Assembly (NCBI GenBank): GCA_030220185.1
Contig: JASPKZ010007555.1
Location: 1-64,000, forward strand
Source: Diploptera punctata
Lineage: Eukaryota > Arthropoda > Insecta > Blattodea > Blaberidae
Length of the DNA: 64,000 nt
Direction of reading: 5' to 3'
Shown piece by piece: positions 50,001-62,000 of the stretch; position 1 is the stretch's first letter, and the number at the start of each line of letters is the position of its first letter. The translations under genes were made by a program, and so were the position numbers. Below the pieces are notes generated by a model. The model was not told the DNA's origin, made no database searches, and saw nothing but the letters and a program-made list of their open reading frames with translations.

Positions 50001-53000
50001 ATGCGGGATTACGAGGAACAAAGAACATACATCAAATTTTGCTTTAAACTTGGTAAAACTGCAACAGAAACATATCAAATGTTAAGAACAGCTTATGGGG
50101 AGGAAGCTATGGGCAAATCTCAAGCATTTGAGTGGTTTTCGAAATTTAAAAGGGGCATGACATCGGTTAAGGATGAAAATCGTCTGGGACGACCAACTTC
50201 CAGCAAAACCAATAAAAATATCGATCGAGTGAGGGAAATGGTATTAAACGATAGGCGCATTACAATACGAGAACTGTCTGATGCACTAGCACTTTCATTT
50301 GGAAGTGTTCAAAGCATTTTGAAAGACAATTTGAACATGCGAAGAATTGCTGCGAAGTTCGTGCCCCGCCTCCTTTCAAATGACCAAAAGGAAAGTCGTG
50401 TGATTGCCTGCACAGATCTTAAAGAACAGCTTAAAAATGACCCACGGTTCATGGAAAAGGTTATTACTGGTGATGAAACATGGATTTATGGCTACGATCC
50501 AGAAACTAAACAACAGTCTTCGCAATGGAAGAGTCCTGCATCTCCATGCCCCCAAGAAAGCCAAACAAGTTCGATCGAATATGAAGTCAATGATGATTGT
50601 TTTTTTTTACATTAATGGAATTGTGCATAAGGAATTTGTACCACAGGGTCAAACAGTGAATCAAGTGTACTACAAACAAGTGTTGCAAAGATTGAGGGAG
50701 AATGTGCGACGCAAACGGCCAGAGAAATGGAGGACTGATGACTGGTTCCTGCATCACGACAATGCGCCCGCGCACAAAGCAATTTCTGTCCGCCAGTTTT
50801 TGGACAAAAATAGGATGAGTACTGTTCCCCATCCGGGGGCCCGCCATAGCGAAGTGGTTAAGGCACTGAGCTACAAGCCAAGGGTCGAGGGTTCAAGTCC
50901 CATTGGGGATCATGATTTTTAAACTGACCCAAACCCTCTGGCGGCACTATGGCACTGGTGTCGACTCAGCCTCTAACGGAAATGAGTACCAGACGCTTGT
51001 TCTGGGGGTAAAGGCGGCCGTCACGCAGGGCTGACAACCCGGCTGACATAAAGTGCCGATTGTCTAGAAAAAGTGGGAGCCTTAACCTCCTACTACCCCA
51101 AGGGCCTCCGGGCCTGTTGTGGGATCACTTTACTTTGCTGTTCCCCATCCAGCCTATTCTCCAGATCTGGCTCCAGCAGACTTTTTCCTGTTCCCACGGC
51201 TAAAAATTCGGCTCCGAGGACATCGTTTTGAGGACATTGATGTCATCCAGCGCGAATTGCAGAAGGCATTGGACATATTTAAAGAAGACGACTTCCAGAA
51301 GTGCTTCCAGCATTGGCAGAAGCGCTGGGACAAGTGTATCAACTCCCAAGGTGACTACTTCGAGGGTGACAGTGCTGAATAGAAACTTTGAAGTGTTGTG
51401 TTGTGTTTATGGCCTCATTCCGGAAACTTATTGATCACACCTCATAAACCTTGTATAAAAGTTATATATGGATTATTAGTAAGAGGGTAGATCTTTAGAA
51501 AAGTTGTAGAACATTTTATTTTAGGTCACATTTCTTATGCAAATTTAGCACATTTGTAGTAAACATATTTAAATTTGAGGAGACGAAAATTTTTTTAAAT
51601 TTATTTATTATTCTGGCTTTTACAATGAATATACATTTTTCCGGTACCCATGTTCACAGTTAACTACACATTTGTTTCAATGCATTTTTCCATTCTTGTC
51701 TGTTCATCCATATATCTTCTTCTATTTCCCATTCCCTCTTAGTTTCATTGATTCCCTGAATCCACGTAATATTTGGTCTACCCTTCTTTTTCCTTCCCTG
51801 TGGTTCCCAATCCATGATTATCTTAGGTAGTCTTCCTTCTAATGTGTCCGTACCAATTTAATTGTTTCTTCTTTATAAAATCTAATATTGAATATTGTAC
51901 CTGCATTTTTTCTTTTATATATGAATTTTTGATTGTATCCTTCCTGGATATTCTTGCAGCACGTCTCCAGTAGTCCATTTCAGTGGCGAGTAATTTTTTT
52001 TCATTTGTGCAATTAAATCCCACACATCAGCTCCATAGGTAATAATGCTTCTGATTATTGTATTAAAAATAGTTTTTTTGTTTCTTTGAAGATATGTTTG
52101 TCCCATACTATTCCATTTAGGGCAGATATAGCATACTTTCCTATATTGATCCTGTTTCTTATCTCTGTTTCTTGTTTTCCATATTTAGTAATTTTAATTC
52201 CCAAATACTTATATTCTTCAGTGTAAAAATGTATTTAAATAACTTTTATGTATATATAATCAAATATGTATTGTTTTCAGAACATGATCACAGGTACAGC
52301 ACAAATGGATGGTGCAATTCTGGTTGTAGCTGCGACAGATGGTGCCATGCCACAGACAAGAGAACATCTACTATTGGCCAAACAGATTGGCATTAATCAT
52401 ATTGTTATTTTCATCAATAAGGTATAATTTTAGCACCCAATAAAAAAAATTCATATTAAGTTGTTTAAGCTAAACCATAATAATTTTAACTTTTATGCCA
52501 AACCATTCATTTTTAAATGCATAATAGGATAGGAAAGAACTGTTATGATAGAATAGATTACACAAAAAAGTTGATATAATTCAATAATGTAATTGCACAC
52601 TATAGATTATCCCTTACAACATAAAAAAATTACTATTCACCAAACTATATTTAAGAAGGAAAAGTAAGCTATGTTAATTGTATTTATTATAGGAAATATC
52701 ACTATGAGATTTAATTAAAAATTTGTGTACTTCCCTTGATATCCTGTCTTCTATTTAGACCAGTTTTGTAACCTTAGTGGTTACATCTTCTGTAGTTACA
52801 CGACCAATGTTCTGTCGTCTAGGAGCACTGCTTCTTATTCCATCTGTTGGTTAACTGATGAACCTCCTAATCAAAACTTCCTCGGGAATTTCAAAATTCA
52901 TTAATTATTCTTTCTTTAATTTTTTGAATGTGGATTTTTTCCCAAACAATGAACTTCTTAGTTTTTTCTATTTGTTTTATTAAACTGGCCTTTCTTTCAG

Positions 53001-56000
53001 TTTGATATTTTTCTGACCATGCATAAGCGGCTACTGCTGATTTTTTTTTTTTTCTATTCCCCATTTTTGACACTCCAAGGTGTTCCTTCATTCTGGTTTT
53101 CAAATTTCTTTCCCCCCTCCATGTAAATTTTGTCACAATCTCTACAATTAATCTGGTAAATTTCTCCACTTCTTTTTTTTTTTCATTTTTTTTTAAATAT
53201 GTGCTCCATGCTTTCTTCATACCTGTTTTCTATTGCTGTGTTTATTGTGTTTTTTTCATGATTTTCTCTGTTCATGGGTATAATTACTGATAAGTGTGTC
53301 AAATTACACAGGCCAGCGAAGATTTTACGGCATGAGATATTTTAATGCAAATAAGTCAAGTCAATATCCTGATAACAAACTGTTACTAGTTTTTGCGTAA
53401 CACATACATCTTTTGCACAATTCTACTTTTAACACAAAAAATGAGAGCACGCGGTCCACCATTTGTATGCAGTATATACATCCTGTATTAATATATGTAA
53501 ACATCTAATATATAATACAGTAAAATTTGTTCAAAGCGGAATCGCATGGGAACAATTTTTTTTTTTTTTTTTTTTTTTTTCCACATTAGACATCATTCCG
53601 TATTATACAAAAACAAAAATTATTAACCAATCTTAGATTGTAGAGCACCGTATGTCTTTTTATGTACCTTGGATTAATTGTAGTTCCGCTGCCGTTGGAA
53701 AGTGAAGTATAGTATGTACGAGCGACTTCGACGGTAACATGTGAAAAAACAGTCCTGTTTTGTCAGTGTTAAAAATGTATCATAGGCTCGTATCCTGAAA
53801 CTAAAGTATGCAGTTTCAGTTTCCACTCACTAACTATACTTTCGTCCACATCCTTTGATTCCCCGCAAATTTCATTTCACACTACATTGTGTTGTCTTTT
53901 AAAATTGTCCACAAACAACCTGAAGATTCCTTGAAATTGTTATTCCCTGGAGATATAGCAACAGCTAGAGCTTGACTTCGGAGCATCGGTCCGAAAATTT
54001 GGAGATGTTTTGATCACGGACTTTTAAAATAATCTCATACCACTTTTTTTTTTTTTTCATTTGACCATTTCCTTGCGTCCATTCATTCATTATTTTTTCT
54101 TTGTGTTTTAAAATCTTAGAAAATTGAGTTTTTCCACATTTAAATTTAGTCATTGTTTCTCATACTAAGAGTTTGTTTTTTCTTTATCTTCAACCACTTT
54201 CACTTTTTCGTTTAATGACAATGATACATACGATTTAGCCATCTTTATACTGTAAATTCAGAACGCTACCTATGAAAGATACATATATGATCAGTCTCAG
54301 ATCTTAAACTAGTTTAAGATTTTACAGCACACTGGTTATTTGTAAAATAGATGTCATACGCCAAATATTTGTTAAATGAACCTGTATTTCGCAAAAAGGG
54401 TGTGTAGTGAGGCCAAAAGAAAATTCCAGAAATAGGTAGAAACTCTACTTTACCCAGTGGCAGAAATCATCACTTATTATTAATTTGCCTAACGGGAATT
54501 CAATGAAGTAGAAAATAATTTATTTCTCTCTCTATCTTTCTGCCTTATAAACATTTTTTGTCATGAATTGTGTAGAAATATCCTTCCATTTCCACGTTGG
54601 ACAGATTCTGTTTTATGCAAAATAAATACACGTAAAATTACTATTTTGCCAGGATCAATAAATTTGTTCACATTGGACAGGTTTCCACATTATTCATGTT
54701 CCGGATTAAACAAGTTTTACTGTACAATTTTATAATATAATCACTGATTTTATTCATACTAGTTTGTTATTGTATTTAACTGAGGAAGTAAAAAAAAAAA
54801 AGTAGAGGTTACAAAGTAAAATTTTAACATACCAATCTTAAATTTATAGTATTTTAAAATTTAAATTACTTATACAAATTTATAAATAAACTCTACTGGC
54901 TTTATAAAGTAATGTTAAAATTCCCAATAAAAGTCTTCTTAAATAAGAAGACGTCATTTGCATGACCAAGCAATGGTTCTTAACATTTGGTGCTCTTGGG
55001 AATTAATTATTAAAAATGTATAAGAGAGAAAAATTTACGTTTAGATTGGAGTGCTTCGGATAGCTCAGATGCTAGAGCAAAAGGTATATTTTTCTTTTCA
55101 AATTTTTTTTCTATAGATTTAATGATATCGAATGTGTTCTATAATGAAACTCCAACTTAATACTGTCTTGATGACTGAGGAAAGCGAAGGATATGCCACA
55201 ATCAAGTTAGTCGGCCAAGAGATTTGAAACCACTTGGCCTTCTATTGTGTGTCTCAAACCCTACCATCTCAGATAGTTTGCTTATCACATATTGTTGTTT
55301 ATAAATTTTCATTTAAATGTAAGTGATTAATACAAATTTATTATTTAACATGAAATACATTTAATAATAAATAAGGTGAGTCTGTTACATCTTACCTCAT
55401 AAAAGTTGAGTTCTTTTAGAACATATTTCAGTGAACACTGGTGTATCATCTTCAGCTTGTCCAGACTGTGATTTTTACATAGTCGGCCCTGAATGTCGAC
55501 TCCTACAACATCTTTTGATAGACCATAGAACTTGCATAGCAAATCCCTCTCCCTGGGAATTTCAAAATTCATGATTCTATTCCTGTTCTTTCTCCCAAAT
55601 GGTCAGTTCTTTAGAATTTTTAACTATATTAATATTCATATCATTTTTGTGTTTTTCTGACCAAACTTAAGCAGTTACTACAGATTTTTCTACTACTTTT
55701 TTTTGTAGTGTTTTCCTTAGTTCTAATGATTAAATTTCTCTTTGTAAATCAATGGTAAAGAGAAAAATTTTTGCCTGGACCGGGAATCGAACCCTGAACT
55801 TTTAGCTTTCTGTGCTATGCTCAGACCACTGAGTTAATTCAGGCTTCATTCCCATCCAAGCAGAAATCCTTCCTTTACCTTACTCTACTGGTCCCACATT
55901 CAATTGCAATGAATCATAATTCACAAATACACAATGAATGGCTTCTACCTGAAGAAGACATGAAGGGACTCCACACATTATTTATTAAATTAATGTTCAG

Positions 56001-59000
56001 GCAAAAATTTTTGTCTTTACCATTGATTTACAATAATTTAATTGTGTTCATTAATTTACTTATTTCTATCATAGTAATAGCTTCTCAATATTAATTTAAT
56101 AAATTTCTCTTTGTTTTCCCTATGTGTATCTTATCATAATCAGCACATTTTATCTGGTATATTCCTGATTTTATGCCATCATCAGTCTTTTAATATTTGT
56201 TAGTTTTGATTAGTTTCTTAGGATAAATGTTTCCCCCCTAATCAAATCCAACAAAATGGAAAGATTGATGATGGCAAAAAAAATCAGGAATATACCAGAT
56301 AAAGTGTGCTGATAGTGTAAGATATACATAGGGAAAACAAAGAAAAATTTAACCATTAGAACTAAGGAACACATTAGAAATGTAAAAAAAAAGAGAGAGA
56401 AGTAGAAAAATCTGCAGAGCTGCTTACATTTGGTCAGAAAACATAATATTGTTGTGAACACAAAATTATTAAAACAATTAGAAAATGATAAAGAACTCAC
56501 CATTTGGGAAAAGATGTACATCCAGAAAAAACAAGGATAAAATCATGAATTTTGAAATTCTCAGGGAGAGGCATTTAATATGCAAGTTCTTTGATCCACC
56601 AAAAGATGGAGTGTGAGTCTATATCCAGGGCTGACAACATAAAAATCAACAGTATGGACAAGCTGAAGATGATACTCAAGTATGTATTGAAACATATCCT
56701 AAAAGAAGGTGACTTTTATGTTAATGAGGTAAGATGCAACAGACTCACCTTATTTTTTAAGAAGAACCTCTAAATGTTTCTTCCTATTGTAATTTTATAA
56801 ATCATTTAATAAATTACAATATTAAGTAATTGAGGTTCTTCTTAATAAATGTCTCGCACCGTAGCGGAGTGTTTAAGGCAAAATGCCTTGGCGCAGAGCT
56901 ACGGGACTTGCGCTGGTTCGAGTCCCCATGGGAGAAGAAATTTTCTCATGAAATTTCGGCCAGTATGGGACCGGTGCCCACCCAGCATCGTGAGGCATTT
57001 GGGTAGCTACAATAAGTAGCGACTCCAGGTTGAGAAGACCAGCTATAACTGCTGGGAGACCTGACATGCTGACCACATGTCACCCCTACACTGACTTATG
57101 ATTGTCTACCTCTGTGATTAACACATGTGGACGTGAGACCAGCAGCCGGCTGGTAGACCAAATGCCTTCTAGGCCTGTTGCACTTGGAGTTTTTTTTTCT
57201 TAATAAATAAGGTGAGTCTGTATCATATTACCTAATAAAAGTTGTGTTTTTTGGACATGTTTCAATACGATTGCATATCATCACCACCTTGTCCAGACTG
57301 TTGTTGGAGTGGGAGTAGACAGGGCTGACAACATAAAATTCAACAGTCTGGACAAGCTTATGATAATACACAAGCATTTTGAAACATTTAATCAAAATTA
57401 AAGTGGGAAGTAACACTATGGGGTATTTTCAATTTATAAATGAATTGGAGAAAATGTTTATATCTCACCTCATAAAGTTCTGTGTTTTCATAATACCAGT
57501 TTCACAGGTCATTTTACCTTCATCTTCAGTCTAACAGTGAGAACATAGAACTTTATGAGGTGAGATATAGAAACATTTTCTCAAACTCATTTATATATTG
57601 AAACATGTCCAAAAAAACACAATGTTTTATGAGGTAAGATTATACAGACTCACATTATTATTTTCTCTTCAAGTATGTTTACTTAATATTGTTTATTTTT
57701 TATTATTTCACTCACCTCATACTTCATAATTCATACATAACTTAATATGTTTACTTAATGTTTTTATTATTGATTTAACACTTCTCACTGAAGGATAAAT
57801 TATATTTGAAGAGAAGTGTTAAATCAATATTAAAAACATCAATAGAAGCCCTACTGGCATTATAAAGTAATGTTAAATTCCCAATAAATGTCTTCTTAAC
57901 TAAGAAGCCGCCATTTGCAAAGATAGAAGCAAAGATTTCAAAGCATTTGGCACAAGGGAATTACAATGTTTATAAGAGAAAAATTTGCGTCTAGATCGCA
58001 ACTCGCCTCGGTAGCTCAGTTGGTAGAGCATTTGGCCCGGCAAGCCAAAGGTCCCGGGTTCAAGTCTCCGCCTAGGCGAGAATTTTTCTCTTCAAATATA
58101 TGTTTACTTAATATTTGAGAAACTTAATTATCATGAATATTTTGAATATATGTTTAGGTTGATGCAGCAGATCAAGAAATGGTTGATCTTGTTGAAATGG
58201 AGATCCGAGAACTTATGTCTGAGATGGGATATGATGGTGATAACGTTCCTGTTGTGAAAGGATCTGCATTGTGTGCTCTCGAAGGCAAGAATCCAGAAAT
58301 GGGTAAGCAAACTTTTCGATAAATCTGTTGTCAGGATGTATTCTCTCTCTTTTTTTTTTTTTAATTCATGATCCAATATTTAATGGTTGTTGTTGTTTTG
58401 TATAATATTTGATGGATATGTTACAAATGTTTACTCCCTGTATTTTTTATAATATTATAAATTAAAGGAAGAAAAGGTTCCCCACAGAGCTGTAGAACTG
58501 CACTAGCTAGGTCCCCAGTTAAGGGCTTAATACCCCAGAGAGTAAAAGATATTGAATTTATCAAATGAGTTGCAAAGACTGCAGTAATGTATATATAGGG
58601 GGGGAGGGAAAGGAATTTGGACACGTAACACAAAAGACTTTGGAAATATTAAAATGGTGAAATTGAGAAATCAGAAATTGCAGCTCATAGTTTGCTAGAG
58701 AATAATAAAATTGAAAAAGAACCTAAACTTTTGAAACATTTGGCAAAACCCTTGGAATAGACAGTTTGGGAACAGATCAAATTTAGATCTGTGAATTTTG
58801 AAATTCCCGGCGAGCAAGATTTAATCTCAAAGTTCATCAAATCAACACTGCATGGAAGGTTAGAAGACGATGGTATAGGCAAAAATTCAACAGTCTATAA
58901 TATAGTTGAAGAAAGGAACAACCTCGGGTTGCATGTGTCTAGTAGCTTCATTTAGCTATTGGTCTTCACGTGAACAAGAAAAGAGGAAAGGAATGTTGTT

Positions 59001-62000
59001 GACATTCTTTTCATGTGTCGAATGGTGTAAATTGTTTCATACTGATGCATAGAATCAGAGATCCAGGATTCAAATCCTGGTTCAAGCATTAATTTTTCTT
59101 TCTTAAACAAAAAATAAATTCTATCCAGGATTGGAAATTGTTAATCCAAGTAAAAACATTGAAATATGAAGCTTTAAAATGAATGTATAAATTCTCAATA
59201 AAAATACTTTTGAATAGAAAACATCTGTTGATGTATTGGTAGCGAAAGCTATTGCCTTTGGATGAACAAGAATTGTATAAGAAGAAAGAAATGGTTGATG
59301 TTCTTATTGTGGCTCAAATAGTGTAAATTGCATCATACTGTTGTTAGAATCAGAGATCAAGGGTTCAAGTCCCATTCGAGCATTAATTTTTCATTCTTAA
59401 TTAAAAGAAGGAATGATTGTTCCTGAAATTGCGGTCCTGTGCTGTGAAAAAACATGGATGGAGTGTATGAGGTGAGATAATTTACAACTCATTTTATGTA
59501 TTTGGAATGAAGGCCTGAGGGAAGATGAGACAGAGGAAGACCTAAAACCTCCTGGAGTTGGGAATATACAAGAAGGAGAAACATCTACAACCAGGAGATT
59601 GAACCGACAAAATTGGCTATTGGGAATCAAACGATGTCAAAGACATTAATCAACCGATGATCTATCTCTCTATTTTATTTATTAACTTCTACTTCAACTT
59701 TTATAAGATTCATGATGTGTTCCGTTGAGGTCTATTCAAAATTAATATAAAATTATAGAATATTCACCTGGAAGGTCCGTCTCCTCAACTTAATTATCAT
59801 TTAACTGTAGCGCTTTCGGGACTTGTAATGCACTAAAGAAAGCCGATAAAAACGTAAAAATAGCATACAGAACCAATAACAAATTAAACAACATAATAAA
59901 CAATAACATTGAAGAAAATAACATTTTCAACAGCAAAGGAGTTTATAAACTGACATGTAAGGACTGCAACAAATTTTATATAGGAAGGACAAACAGGAGT
60001 TTTAACATCAGATTCAAAGAACACTTTCGAGACTTCATTCACGCAGAAGGTAAATCAAGCTATGCAAAACACGTTATTCATGAAGGACATCGCATGTTAA
60101 ATATTGAAAACACCCTGACAGTAATGCACAGAGAAAATAATCCAGCGAAGATAAACGTACTCGAAGAGATGGAAATCATGAAAGCAGCTCACAACGACAG
60201 CCTGATAAACGAAAATGAACCCAATACATGTAACCCCCTCTACCAGATCTTCAGTGAAACACCAGTTTTGAATCCTGCCGATGATGGGACAAGTCCCGAA
60301 AGCGCTACAGTTAAATGATAATTAAGTTGAGGAGACGGACCTTCCAGGTGAATATTCTATAATTTTATATTAACTTCTACTTGTATTCATCTCACCTGCT
60401 TAAGTCATTGTCATTGAGATAATTAATTAAGGAAGTAGTTTTCTCCCATCATCTGTGATGCACTTCATAGTGGTATAGCATAACTTCTCACAACCAGCCA
60501 TCCTTACAAAGATGCATTCTCTCTCTATCTCTCTTTTTACCAACTGTTGTATCTAATGCAATTTCAAAATAACCTGGGGTCTTATCTGCCAATGACAAGT
60601 TCATAATTAAGCCGCTGATATGTTTTATTTATTGATGAAATTTTATTTTCTCACCAACTCTGCCAACCTCGAGACTAACTTACAAGACTTTCATTTCCCT
60701 TGCTATGGCTAATGCCTTTAACGTATATAGCCGAATTCCCATTTCTTATTGATGTATTTACAAATTTGTCTTTAATATCTGAATACTTTATTGGCCTGGC
60801 TGTAAAAAGCTCTGCTGCTAGTAGTAGTAGTATCCAATAAATTACATTTTTTTTTACTTTGGTAGCCATGTTAACATCACATTTTCTACCTGCATTTGTT
60901 ACCTTGTTTTTTTGTTTCATCAGTAATTTTCAATTTCTCACTCATTTTGTATGAGTGAGTTTTTCTTTTTACTTTTATACTGCTTACTTAAGATATCTTT
61001 CCAGAGAGAATGAAATCCTGCATTTTTATGAAAAAAAGTTATTGCAGACCATTGTCATAAGCAGTATTTTGGTTGGTTGGTTGCTAATGCTCAAGCATAT
61101 TGAAGTTCTTCCATTTGCCTTCTTGCATATTGAGAGATCTGTAGATGCTAAATTTCAGTCACTTCCGGAGATGATCAATATGTTGTTTTTGTCATTTGGC
61201 AATGAACCCATTAGCTCACATGCATTTCAGTATTTTTCTGTGATGAATCAAGCAGGTAAACTTTGCAAATTTGAAGGTGTTCAGCCATTTTTTTTCTTTA
61301 TTGCATAAAGGGCAATTTGAATTGGCATATAAATTCCTGTTTTATTTAAGTGTTTTGTCAAATTATCATTTTTGTAATAAGTCTAAATTTTGCTACTGAG
61401 ATTTGCATGGAATATGAGGAATAATTTCTGTTCTTTTTGGCGTTTTGTGTATATCATGCAAGTGGTGTTGTTGTTTTCTAATGGCAAGATTTGATGCTTA
61501 AGTCGTTTTCTCTCTGGCTTCCCAGTACAAGCGAACAAGGTCCTTAGAGTGTTGTGCAGTTGGATTTAAAGCTGGACAGACTAGAAGGTAGTGTTTGTCC
61601 ATGATCAGGTCCGGGTCTTTGCATATGACACATCTATCTGATTGGAAAACGTGTATTCTGTGGAGATGGTGAGCCAGGCAGTCGTGTCCTGACATCAGTC
61701 TGAATTTTGCTACTGCTTCCTTGCAGCCTTTATATTTTATTTCTGTGTATAGCTCATCAATGTTTTCTTTCAGGTTTTCCATTTGGAATGCCTTCTTAAT
61801 TTCTGGGGGACAAGGTTGTTTGCCTCCACGTGGTGTCCCCTGGGAGCAGATTTTGAGATTTTGCTGCAAAATGAACAACAATTATAGATGCAAGAAGCAC
61901 CAGTATCATGCTAGTGTTTGAGTGTGTATTCTAATGCCACCCACTGCACTTCATGGTGGATGGATATATGACATGTGGTCTTCTTTCAATTTATACATCA

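Larger units (their letters stand above)
49794..51444 (+). mobile_element. mariner element C, interrupted by a SINE
   Basis: Ends CGAGGTGTGATCAATAAG (49794 on) and the inverse CTTATTGATCACACCTC (to 51444), with TA at 49792-49793 and 51445-51446. Without the 318-bp SINE insertion and its duplicated target it would be about 1.33 kb, a normal mariner length. Confidence 0.9.
59740..60372 (+). mobile_element. Penelope-like element of a second subfamily
   Basis: Left 59745-59826 and right about 60290-60370 are inverted copies (TATTCACCTGGAAGGTCCGT, CTCCTCAACTTAATTATC and complements). Between them is an open GIY-YIG frame different from the others in the window. The right side bears a near-complete hammerhead, the left only its 3' half. 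It lacks the TATGAGGTGAGT ends of the other subfamily. Confidence 0.82.

Noticed and set aside
58002..58080. Functional tRNA gene
   Set aside because: The fold has mismatches in the acceptor and T stems, and flanks match a repeat family; the better folds at 29369 and 42143 have an odd position 33 or anticodon and are also repetitive.
61100..61308. Possible exon of an unknown gene
   Set aside because: An open frame of 117 codons without a recognisable domain or consistent splice signals inside a TUFM intron.
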